Shown here in pieces: positions 11,686-23,600 of a DNA stretch of 64,000 nucleotides. The number at the start of each line of letters is the position of its first letter. Position 1 is the stretch's first letter. Position numbers and translations under genes: made by a program. A model generated the notes under the pieces. That model did no database searches. It had not been told where the DNA came from and saw nothing but the letters and a program-made list of their open reading frames with translations. The DNA is from Brachionus koreanus (Eukaryota; Rotifera; Eurotatoria; Ploima; Brachionidae): positions 1,664,157 to 1,728,156 of the forward strand of contig PJRA01000508.1 of NCBI GenBank assembly GCA_016987375.1. The letters are read 5' to 3'.

Positions 11686-14589
11686 ATGAAAACTGACTAC
11701 TTTCCTTTGCTAATAATTTGTAGTTTTTGTTTGGTAAATGCATTTGCCGAAGGTTTGTTTTCAATTCAAGCTAATTGATAATTTTTAATCAAAAATTTTC
11801 ATAAAAAGAAAATCTCTTGGTAATTAGTGTGGCTACTGAAGAAACAGATGGATTTAAGCGCTTTGCAAGATCGCTAAAGCAAAATCAACTTGAATATGAG
11901 GTTCTAATTGAATTTTGATTTTTTCCATTACTTATTATCGAAAATAAAAATTAAGATTTTGGGACTTGGCAAAGAATGGAAAGGGGGAGATATAAAAAAC
12001 CAAGCTGGTGGTGGTCACAAAGTAAACTTATTAATTGAAGCATTGGAAAAATATAAAAATGACGACACTAGAGTTATTTTATTTACTGATAGGTTAATCA
12101 TTTTAAATTTGTTTTTTAGAATTTTGTTTAATTTCTGTTTTTTTAGTTATGACGTTGTTGTTAATGATGAAGCTGAGAAAATTTTAGCAAAATTTAAACA
12201 ATTCAACTCAAGATTAGTATTTGGTGCTGAAGCATATTGTTGGCCAGATTCGACACTAGCTGATAGTTATCCAGAGGTGCCAATTAATGAAAAACGATTT
12301 CTGAATTCAGGTGGTTTCATTGGATATGCAAGTGATGTGTATGAAATAATTACAAGTGATACAATTAAAGATGAAGATGATGATCAGCTTTTTTATACAA
12401 AAATATTTTTAAATAAACCAACCCAAGTAACAATTAATATTTCAATTTTTTTCTTTGTTTAAATGTATGAAAAATTTAGAGTAAATATAACATAAGGCTT
12501 GATACTAGATCCGAAATATTTCAAAATCTGAATGGTGCTGTAGATGAAGTGTCAATATTTGCCAATGAAAATGGCAAAATTGAGCTAGCAAACAATGTGA
12601 CAAACACAGTTCCATTAATTGTACATGGAAATGGTCAATCTAAAGTATTATGAAATACAACAAAAATTTTTTTTTAAATTATGTATTTTTAGCTTGAACT
12701 TAATCGTCTTGGAAATTTTATAGGTAATTCCTATTCGAATATAGCGGGTTGTATTGTCTGCAAAGAAGATACAATCGAGTTAGGTCAAGATCAAAGTGAT
12801 TGGCCTGAACTGACTATGGCAATATTCATAGAACAGCCGACTCCGTTTTTGAGAGAATTTTTTAAAAAAATTGCTGCTCTAAATTATCCTAAAGACAAAA
12901 TTACTCTTCTTATTCACAATAATGTATTCTTTTTTCTCAATAGTGATAAAAAATTTTAAAATAGTTATTCATTTACATTTTTAGGAAGAATATCATAATT
13001 CAGAAGTTGAAAATTTTTTCAAAAATTTTAATAGCCACTATTCTTTGATAAAATACTTGCAATCAGCTGATGACTCATCAGAACAAGAAGCTAAACAATC
13101 ATCAGTGTAATTAGACAAATTTTCTTTCTTTTTTTTTAATAATTAAAAATTTTACTAATTTTAGAGATGAATGTTTGAAAACAGAATGCAAATATTTATT
13201 CATAGTTGATAGCACAGTTCATTTTGATAATTCTGATACTCTAAAGCTATTAGTTGAACAAAATAGACTAGTATTGGCTCCTATAATGAAAAGACCTGGA
13301 GCCTCATGGAGTAATGTCTGGGGGGCCGTTAACAACGAGGGTTTTTATCGTAGATCTGAGGATTATTTTGATATTGTTGACCGAAATTTAATGTAAACTA
13401 ATTTTGATTAATAAAAAAAAATTGCTCAAATTTAACTATTTAGAAATGTCTGGAATTTACCATATGTTGGTGAAGCTGTTTTGATAAAAGGAGAGATTTT
13501 AAATAAAGTCTCGGTAGAATTCGATGACGAATTTCTTGATCCAAACATAAAATTCGCTTCTTCACTAAGAGAAAATGTAATCAATTTTTTAGATATTTAA
13601 ATAAAAAATATTTTATGCATTTTTTGTTTTCAATTTAGGATATATTTATGTATGGAACTAATTTAGAAGAATTCGGACACTTGATCAATCCAACCGATTT
13701 TAATATTAGCAAAATTAGGCCTGAAATGTTTGAAATTTTCAATAATTTTTTGGTAAGTTTAAATATTTATTTTTATATTTTAACTTTAACTCTAGTTATT
13801 TATTCAAGGACTGGACAGAAAGATTTATTCATCCTGAATATAAAAATTTTGTTTCAGATGCTGAAAAACCTCAAGTTGTAAGTAAATTTAAAAAAATTTA
13901 ATTCAAGTTTAAATCAGTTGATATTTTTTTCAAGCCATGTCCTGATGTTTATTGGTTTCCAATTTTATCAGACGAGTTTTGTGAAAGTTTGATTACCACA
14001 ATGGAAGATTTTGGTCAATGGTCTGGCGGAAGGAATAACAAAAATGTATTTAATTTTTGATAAATAAAATTTTCGATAGCAGATATTAATTTTGAATTTT
14101 TAAGGACCCACGTATTCCAGGTGGCTACGAGAACGTGCCAACTGTAGATATACACATGACTCAAGTTGGTTTTCAAGAACACTGGTTGTATTTTTTGAAA
14201 AAATTTGTACAACCAATGCAGCAGAAAATATTTATCGGCTATTACCATGATGTAATAACTTTAATTAATCAAAAATAAAAAAATAAACAAAAATTTATTA
14301 AAAGCCACCAGAAGCCAATTTAAATTTTGTTGTCAGATACAGACCAGATGAGCAAGATCACTTGACGCCACATCACGATGCATCCACATATACAATGAAT
14401 ATAGCATTAAATATTCCTGGTGTTGACTTCCAAGGTGGTGGTGTTCGTTTCGTGAGATACGATTGTAGCGTTACACAAACCAAAAAAGGTTGGGCTATGA
14501 TTCATCCAGGAAGACTGACTCATTATCACGAGGGTTTAAAAGTCAAAGGAGGAACGAGATACATAATGGTTTCATTTATTGATCCTTAA
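11686..14589 (+). CDS. PLOD: procollagen-lysine 2-oxoglutarate 5-dioxygenase (lysyl hydroxylase, PLOD/LH)
   Basis: Fourteen exons join in phase to 726 residues, close to vertebrate PLOD1-3 (727-738): 11686-11752, 11809-11900, 11956-12092, 12147-12426, 12480-12644, 12693-12923, 12985-13106, 13165-13392, 13444-13576, 13639-13752, 13809-13877, 13935-14045, 14105-14251, 14305-14589. Introns are 46-62 nt. The enzyme hydroxylates collagen lysines in the ER lumen using Fe(II), 2-oxoglutarate and ascorbate. An N-terminal signal peptide is followed by the glycosyltransferase-like domain (VATEETDGF; acidic [13 protein letters not shown] motif used by LH3 for glycosyl transfer), a central accessory domain (IEQPTPF; WSNVWGA) and the C-terminal dioxygenase domain. 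Catalytic residues are present: iron ligands H655, D657 (PHHDAST) and H707 (HYHEG), and 2-oxoglutarate-binding R717 (GTRY). It is the only PLOD here, so it may combine hydroxylase and glycosyltransferase roles (inference). The C-terminus ends FIDP, as is usual for the family. Confidence 0.97.
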
Positions 14590-14671
14590 ATATGGCCTTT
14601 ATTTTTTTTAGTTTTAAATTAGTAATTTTTTCTATTACTCGAGTGTTTTGTTGTTTATTTAGTTTAAAAAT

Positions 14672-15415
14672 TTAATTTGACTTTTTAAAATAAATTTCTT
14701 CGTTTTGTTTCAAATTGAAAATATTCTTTTCCATTGCATTATAATACTTTCTCAAGTAGACTTTTGAATATTTTAAAAATTGTACTAGAAAAAATACAAT
14801 GACTAATAGGCAACCTGAACTACAAAGACAAAAAAAATAAAATACAGTTTTTAGTGATTGTGCAAGCTTTGAGTTATACATTCTGTACTTACGAGGACGC
14901 CATTCACAAATAAATGGTTCCTCTTGGTAACAAGACATTGATCTAAGACACCAATTTTTTTCATATATTAAACTTGCACATTTTAAAATTCTATCAAATT
15001 CATGATTATCACACCAAGTCAAATGATCATTGACTTTTAGATCTAAAATGTCCGACCATTGCCAAAGATTTGAGCTTAAATTGAACTCAAGTCCAATTCT
15101 GAATGAATATTGATCAAGTTTTAAGTGGTCAAGTTGTTCGACTAACTCTTTCCATTGTAGGCTTGTTTCCATGGTGGCAAGATTATCGCTGTACATTGAA
15201 CACACAGTTTTGGATTGGGAATATGACTTAGGCTTTAGAAAGAACATAAAACATGTATTATTTGATGCAATGTGTTTTCTAGGACAAAAATATTCAATTG
15301 ACATTTCGTGTGCTAACATTGCTTTGATATAGATATAATTAAACTCGAGCAAACTGAGCAGCTTGAATAGCAAAATAATTAGCAATGATCTCATCTTAAC
15401 CGTAATATTGTGCAA
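14672..15415 (-). CDS. C-type-lectin-like domain membrane protein
   Basis: A single-exon 247-residue frame. A hydrophobic N-terminus (MRSLLIILLFKLLSLLEF, from the second methionine at residue 8) looks like a signal peptide or anchor. Residues about 44-172 form a C-type-lectin-like domain: CPRKHIASNNTC at the start, WKELVEQL helix 2 region, RIGLEF, LWQWSD (the WIGL/W.WSDG-like core), WCDN and a final CYQEEPFICEW. Cysteine spacing allows the normal two or three disulfides. The EPN or QPD sugar-binding motif is absent and WND is replaced by WCDN, so classical calcium-dependent sugar binding is unlikely. A second hydrophobic stretch (about 190-213) is followed by a short basic cytoplasmic tail, giving a type I membrane topology. 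It is convergent with PLOD, 82 bp apart. The ligand is unknown. Confidence 0.8.
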   Translation of the reverse strand: MHNITVKMRSLLIILLFKLLSLLEFNYIYIKAMLAHEMSIEYFCPRKHIASNNTCFMFFLKPKSYSQSKTVCSMYSDNLATMETSLQWKELVEQLDHLKLDQYSFRIGLEFNLSSNLWQWSDILDLKVNDHLTWCDNHEFDRILKCASLIYEKNWCLRSMSCYQEEPFICEWRPRKYRMYNSKLAQSLKTVFYFFCLCSSGCLLVIVFFLVQFLKYSKVYLRKYYNAMEKNIFNLKQNEEIYFKKSN

Positions 15416-16794
15416 AATGTTTAGAGTATTTTTTTTTCAAAGAGCCAGTAGTTATGCAATTAATTTTCTTATTAGTTTATTTCAAATCTTTTCTAAATTT
15501 AGCGCCACTTGTTTGAAATATAATTAATTTTATTTTTCCTATTATGATAATCTTGTATGAAGTGAGACAGCTTTTATTTTTTTTTCTAAAACTCATTAAA
15601 TAGAATTATTCAATAATCCAAAACAAGTCGGAAACAAAACTATAGAAGAAATAAACCGTATTTTTTTATTGTTTTTAAGTCTTCTAGAGTCTTGTGCCAA
15701 TAGGTGTAAAAAATTAAATATGCCCTAAGGATCATTAATTTTAAATCCTTAGTTGAAACATGCGAAATTGTTTTTTGAATTATTATGAAATGCTTGCTTA
15801 GAAAATAATTTTAAAACAAATTGCTTAGAACAAAAAAGCACACAATTGTTTCACAAAATCATGTTAAGCTTACGCATCTATCTTTAAGCCATAATTTAAA
15901 TTAATTACGTTTTATTCATATTAAAGACATTATCATTTTTTGATTAGCTTGAATAAAATTGATTATCTAATTGAAAAAAAATCTATCTAATAATACTGAA
16001 CCATCTTGATTTTGATCTCAAAAATAAAATATCTTTCAAAAATATTAATTACTTTTTATTTTGTATTTAAGTTTTGGCTGAAAATCTTCATTTTAAAACT
16101 AAAATAAAAAGTAAAAATTAGTTTTTGTGCTTTAATTAAAAAAGTGAAAACTAAAATAGCTGTTAAATTTTAGATGATTAATTGTAAATCCAAAATCTGA
16201 AAAAATTTTTGAACACCTTAAAATAGTTTTTTTTTTTGTCAATTTATTGTTTTCTTAATTAAGTGAATGATTAAGTAAGGCAAACTTGTATTAAAAAATT
16301 GAGTCCATACTGAGGAGTGGATTAAAAGTCGCGCTTAGGAAAAAAAGTCTTTCTTTTTTTTTTGCCCTATTCAGTGTATTTTTAGACTTATGACTTGATG
16401 TTAGCCTCGCAGACATTCTTGGTAGCTGCTGAAGGTACACAATCCAACAATAATGCGGAAAAGTTAAGAAAACAAATTAAAATAATTTTTATTTAAAAAT
16501 GATGAAATTCAATTTTTTGCCTCAAAGAAAAAAAAATAAAAACATTAGAAACGAAATTTAGTCAAAAATTAAATTTGATTTTAAAATGTGATGAATTAAA
16601 TTGAGATAAACTTCTAAACCCTCAAAGTAGAGACATTTTATACAATTAATTTTGAATATGGATGTTATTTAAAAATATTTTCAAAAAAAAATTGCATTTT
16701 TTTATTAAAATTTAATAAAATGTACACCCATTTGAATAATGTAAAGCTTCCTTTAATTCGAAACTATTTATTTATTTTCTAATTAAAACCTCCT
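15416..16794. other. AT-rich spacer
   Basis: No gene seen. A short stretch at about 16398-16430 (AGCCTCGCAGACATTCTTGG) resembles the 3' end of the LINE relic at 2815-3745 (GGCCTCAGACATTCTTG) and may be a LINE scrap. Confidence 0.4.
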
Positions 16795-17490
16795 AGTATT
16801 GATTGGATTAATCTAAAAATTTTTTCATGGATTGATCTATTTTTCCTGAATCAGATAGACAACTTGGCAATAAATTACATTAATTTTTGATTTTCCCGTT
16901 AATGATTTTTTCATGTAGTTTAGAATGGTCTATATGACGAAAACCTATCTGGTGGCTACCTTTTTTTGGTATCACTATGAATTTAGCTCTCTTCCATTCT
17001 TTAAGAATATGTCATAGCTTAACTCAGTAGTTGAACAATGAGTTTAACTATTTGAGTGTCTTAAAAAGCATGTTTTGAAGTACTTTGTTTGAGATACCAT
17101 CTTTGCATAGAAGCCACTCGATTTTTTGTTGAATGTTTCAACAATTCCATTCAACAAGTCATTTGTTGATTTATATTCATTAAAAAAAGCTTTTAGTGTC
17201 AGGAACGGATTTAATTTGGTGGAGGTCTGGAGTTCGATCAGTAAATTTATGAGCTAAATTTTTAGCGAAAATGTCGACTGCTTCTTGTGCCTTAGATATA
17301 CCATTATTATCAAAACTTATAATTAAATAATAAAAATAATAATTAACTCTATTATATCCTAGCGGATAATGAGGAAGGCGCTTATCTCCTTTTCAATTTC
17401 ATCCAAGACCTGAGTTGAAAGTGGAGTTAAAACCAAATTCTCGTGTCTGTTTAAGGCCTTTCTGAACTCACTTCAATTAAGTTTGTGGAA
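16795..17490 (-). mobile_element. LINE reverse-transcriptase N-terminal relic
   Basis: The reverse complement translates, with stops and frame changes, to segments typical of the first RT blocks of LINEs: KSSGFYAKDGISNKVLQNML (about 17140-17065; normally a KKSPG.DGI.N..LK block) followed by EWKRAKFIVIPKKGSHQIGF (about 17000-16930; the W..A.IIPIPKKG block) and RHIDHSKLHEKIINGKI. Degenerate, no intact frame. Confidence 0.8.
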
Positions 17491-18299
17491 TATTTTCTTT
17501 TTTAAGTATTGACTTTCACAAGAGAATGATGAAATTATTGAATAATGGTCACTTATGGATAATATCAACATTAAATAGCATGCTTTTATTTTTATTTTCG
17601 GTTAGTTTTAGTTGCATTTTTTAATTAAAATTTAAGAAAATTTGATCACATGTCAGCTCATATTTCAAACATATTTTAATTGATATTTCAATAAATCAAA
17701 ATGATTCAAAAATATAGAAATTTTCTTTGAATTATTTGAAGCGCATTCAACCCAAGACAAATTAGAGTAAAATTCAAAATTTTTATTTTCAAATATTTGC
17801 TTTAATTTTTGGAAAAAAAAAAGAACAAAATAGAAATAATTAATGCGATCAGGAATTTTTTGTTGCAACAAAGGGTGTTAAGCATCTCCTGTGAGAAAAT
17901 AAAACCAAAATATATTTAACTCATAGTCAGAATTTTGCTTCTATCAAACACTATGGTCTCATTCTCAGCAGTAATCACATACACTTCTCATCTTTTTTTT
18001 CATTTTTTTGGATTGTGCCAATTTTTCCAATATTATAAAAAACAACTAAAACACAAACAAAATTCAGTTTTCTTTTATTTATTTATAGAATATTTAAAAC
18101 AAAACAAAAAAAAAAATTAAAATGATATTTAAATTAATGTTTATAAATTAGAGAGAATATTTCAATTAAAATAAAATCTTTTTACTAATTTGTCTATAAT
18201 CGGATCATAGAAAATATTTAATTAATAAAAAGGATTCGTTTATATATATATATTTTTTTTTTTTGATCGCAAATGAAACAAAGCGATTTTTTGAAACAA
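17491..18299. other. AT-rich spacer
   Basis: The open frames at 17665-17871 (minus) and 17935-18120 (plus) are Phe/Lys-rich chance frames without motifs. Contains a short (TA)n run near 18240-18251. Confidence 0.4.
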
Positions 18300-20629
18300 A
18301 TTTTTCAAATTGCCTGGATATGACTACATGCAGTAATAGAATAGTTAGAAAATTGATTGTGAGAAAAGGAGCGCTCGGAGTCGAGCTTAGACAATCGAAC
18401 CGTTCTTGCTAATAGCCGAAGGTCGTTTGCCCAAATTTACAACAAAACATTTTCGATAAGCGCATTCACAAGCTATTCTAATCCATTTGTTGTTTCCAAT
18501 ACTGGGAAAGTCGAGGATTAAAATTCTTGAAAAAAAAAAGAAAAAGAAAATATCTTGTTTGAATTAGTTAGACTACATTGTGAGAGAATTTATTGTTGTT
18601 TATTTAAAGTTTCTGTATGAACGCGATAGGCATCATAATCCAGTACTCAAATCTTATAAAAACAATTTAATTGAATCACTTGATGTTTTGTTTTAGGTGC
18701 ATTTTTTAAGTTTTATAAAATCAACAAAACTTGTGCAAAAATGTCGACAAACAACTTCGGACCAAAAGCTAGCTGTATAAATTCTACGTGAGAGTCATGT
18801 ACTTATTCGACTTAGTCGGTCTTAAAGGCCTCACTAAATCGAATTTTTTTCTTTATCAGTAGTTTGCGAAAGCTACCTGTTTATTTGTTTGAGGAACAAA
18901 TAAATGTAATACTATGTTTAAGATGGGATTTGTGTCCTGTTCTATTGCAACAGAACAGGAAGCGAAATCAATTGAAATTGTCTTTTATATTCAAATTAGT
19001 TGTTCTTTTTTCTTTATCAACTAATTTTTTTTTCTTCTTTTTTCTTTTTTTTTTAATTTCTACGGCAAATCACTCGATTTAGAGCGATTGCGTGTCAATT
19101 TATCTCAAGATGAGAAGTTCACATGCTGGGACCAACTCACGAAGAATAATTGTGCATACAAATCTTTTCGTATATTGATACTCTTATTTTATTTTCTTAA
19201 TTGAGACAAAGAGAGTGCTCACCGATTGACAGATAAGATTAATTGAAAATGGGGAAGAAAAAAAAGCATATTTCTAAGCAAAAAAAAAAAAAGTAATCTA
19301 ACTACAGTTGGATGGACACTTGTAGGCTACTTGAAGAGCGTATCATGTGATCAGACCAGACATGCCATTTAAAGCGCAATAAACATTAGTTTGACAAGTG
19401 ACGTTTCTGTGAGTTAAATTACTAAGACAAGCACGAATTAGTTCATAAATACATTTAATTTTTTTTTAATTTTTTAATAAATGAGCATGTACGTAATAAA
19501 TATTTATTAGTTTCTAATTGAGTCAATGGTTGAGCAAAAGTCAATTATCTTCTTCTTTTTCTTGTTTAAATAAGATTTGGGAGTTTAAAAGAAAAAATGC
19601 CGAAATGAGTCTAAGTAAATAAAGCAAGCAGCGAGTAGACAACAAAATTCCATGCACCATTCTCAAATTAAATTAGACCTAAAAAATAATTAGTTTAAGA
19701 AGATTATATTTTCGTTTTATTTCATTTTGTGTGTGTGTGTGTTTGTGTGTATGTATGTAAGCCCCAGGATTTTTCAAAGATTCGAATTCGGTGACTTGCA
19801 TTTCAATTATCTAAATGTTGAGCATTTAGCGCTGAGCACAGGACTAAATTGAATAATATTTTATTCAAAACAATTTATTAAAATAGCTCGGAAAAAGAAA
19901 GAGAGCTGGCTTTTTTCTTGCTATTTTTTTTCTCTCTCTCTCTATTTTTGTCAAAACTAAGATCCAGCTGAGATTGATTGGTATTTTAATTGAAATTTTC
20001 TAATTGGCTGAGTCGAGCGCAAGGAGTGCTATTGGCTTCGAGCTCTATCGAGACTACATCTTATTGGATTTTCATCGTTTGTCTAGATCAACCAATGAGA
20101 TTGTAAGCTAGCAAAATCTAAAACATAAATAGAGACAATTAGAAATCTTTTTTTCGAAATTAGTTTCGAAATGAAATAGAAAAAAATGAAAAAAAGCAGA
20201 GGAGAATACATATTTTTTCTTTTTCATTTATTCTAATTCGGAACTAGACTAAACCCGGCTTAAGATATTACCACAATACGCGAGACTCATCTCTCATATT
20301 CAATTGACCACGCTAAATACCACACACACACACACACACACACTCAGACTCATATATATCTACTTTGCATAATCTGCGTATTTTTCCAACTATTTAATTT
20401 TTGTATTTGGGACGCGAGTTGTAAAAATTTGAAACATTTTGTCCAAAATGAAAACGAAATTTTTTTTCCTATTTTCTAGCCTGAATCGATCATGTATTAA
20501 TCTTATTTTTACTTAGATAAAAGAAAAGTCAAATTAAAGAGCTAAATTTTCAATTGTTACTTTAACTCAGTCAAGCTGGCGCTACAAACAAAATACTCGA
20601 GTCCATTAGCCGGTTATTACGGCTATGGA
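18300..20629. promoter_or_regulatory. upstream region of Otx: less AT-biased DNA with microsatellites
   Basis: Composition changes here: segments such as 18360-18500, 18730-18840 and 19970-20110 are less AT-biased and more complex than the flanking spacer, as expected for a developmental gene's regulatory DNA or 5' UTR. Simple repeats are (GT)n at 19729-19757, (CT)n at 19930-19943 and (CA)n at 20320-20343. A strong 3' splice site (TTACTTTAACTCAG) at 20557-20570 precedes the homeobox transcript's first recognised exon, so at least one upstream Otx exon probably lies in or before this region. I could not identify it. Confidence 0.45.
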
Positions 20630-22116
<1,487 letters not shown>

Positions 22117-23517
22117 GCCACCTTTCATTGCAACTAGCACAAGTGTCGCCGCTGGTTTTCCTACAAGACCAAAACAACTATTCTTATAGATTATTAAGCC
22201 CGTATTTTTTAATTATTATTTATATATAAATATAAATATTTTTTAAATGTATAATGAATTCTAAATGAGTAAAAACAATGGAAAAAACAAAAATAAAAAA
22301 AAACAAAAACAAATAAAAAATAAACAGAATGATGATTAGATAGTCAGTTATGCGAGCACTTATGGAATATTTGTTTCAAGTTCTTGCTAATCCTCCTTTA
22401 TTATTAGACATAACAAAAAAAATATTGTAAATTTTTTTTTTCAATTCGTCATTGCTTATCTATTTTATTTTTTCATCTTTCTATTCTCTTATTGAGAATT
22501 TATTTAATGTATATTATTTTATCATCATTTTTTTTGTTCTTTATTTCTAAATTTAATAACGCATTACACTCTATTTGGCTTATTTTTATTGGATAGTTTT
22601 GCTTTTTTTTTTTATTTTTCGTTTAGAAAAAAAATTTAATATTTTTTTTTTCAAATATATGTTTTTTTCGTTTATTTTTCTGATTGGATTTGAATTTTTT
22701 TTGTTCTATCTATTTTTGTTCTTTTTTAATTTCTTTAATAAATTTTATTAAATTAGAGAACCAATTTTGATTTCATAGAACCTTTGTAAACGAGGAAAAA
22801 CTTGGCAGAATTTACTGAGAAACAGAGAGAAGTTATTTAGAAAGATTGTGTATTTTTAGTGAAACCATTAGCTGTTATCCTTATTATTTTTACTTTAATT
22901 ATTATTTACCGAATTTACTATTATTTCAGAAATTAGTAAAAGCAATTTCTTTTTTTTCAGTCGGCTGAAAGGAAGGACTAAGATCCATTCCAAACTGCCC
23001 GGGTCTAAACCCAAACTATATTTTTAAATAAATAAAAATAAAACTTGATTTTTAAACGTTTTATTTAAAATGTTCAAAAGCTAGTTTACTTTACTAGTAT
23101 AATATCTCAGTGTTGATGTATTATTTTTTAAAGGAAATTGACTTGAGGCCTGTTTTAAACTGTTTTTAAGGATTCCCAAAAAAATGTCTACTTGAAAAAA
23201 AAAGCTAAAAGGTTAGCTTAGGAGAGTATTTGCCTTGATGAAATAAAATCCTAAAAAAACAATAAAAAACAAATTTGCATAACATAGACCTTAACATAGA
23301 CCTTAACATAGAATTGATCGATTACAGCTTTATTACTTGCATCGACTCGATGAACAAGAAATTTTTCACAGTTTTCGACTAAGCTGCAATAAATTAAACT
23401 AATTTTGCTATCAACCTAAAATATTTGATCTTTCAGCAATGCTAGAGTTATTTTCAATTAAAAGCTCTGATTCAATTGTGTAGGAAGTGTGTAATAGTTT
23501 AAAATAATGATATATTC
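22117..23517. other. Otx 3' UTR and AT-rich spacer
   Basis: The first few hundred bases after the Otx stop are probably 3' UTR: they contain AU-rich stretches with ATTTA-like pentamers (22200-22250) and several AATAAA-like signals (for example 22310-22325). A 12-bp tandem repeat (AACATAGACCTT, about 2.7 copies) lies at 23281-23312. No further coding signal. Confidence 0.45.
23281..23312. repeat. 12-bp tandem repeat
   Basis: AACATAGACCTT is repeated twice exactly and then partially (AACATAGA). Too short to infer a function. Confidence 0.8.
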
Positions 23518-23600
23518 ATTATTATTATTATTTATTTCATTAAACGCCTTAAAAAGGCAATATAAAATAAAAAAATAGATAGTTTCTATATAAATATCTA
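23518..23600 (-). mobile_element. LINE 3'-end fragment with AAT-type tail
   Basis: On the minus strand the sequence reads GCCTTTTTAAGGCGTTTAAT followed by GAAATAAATAATAATAATAA, i.e. a short C-terminal Leu-Phe-Lys-Ala-Phe-Asn-Glu-Ile-like end running into an AAT microsatellite, the form in which several LINEs of this window end. Only the last tens of bases are present, so the call is tentative. Confidence 0.45.

Noticed and set aside
19729..20343. (GT)n and (CA)n tracts as a long-range inverted repeat
   Set aside because: They are complementary only because they are dinucleotide microsatellites; no unique flanking complementarity.
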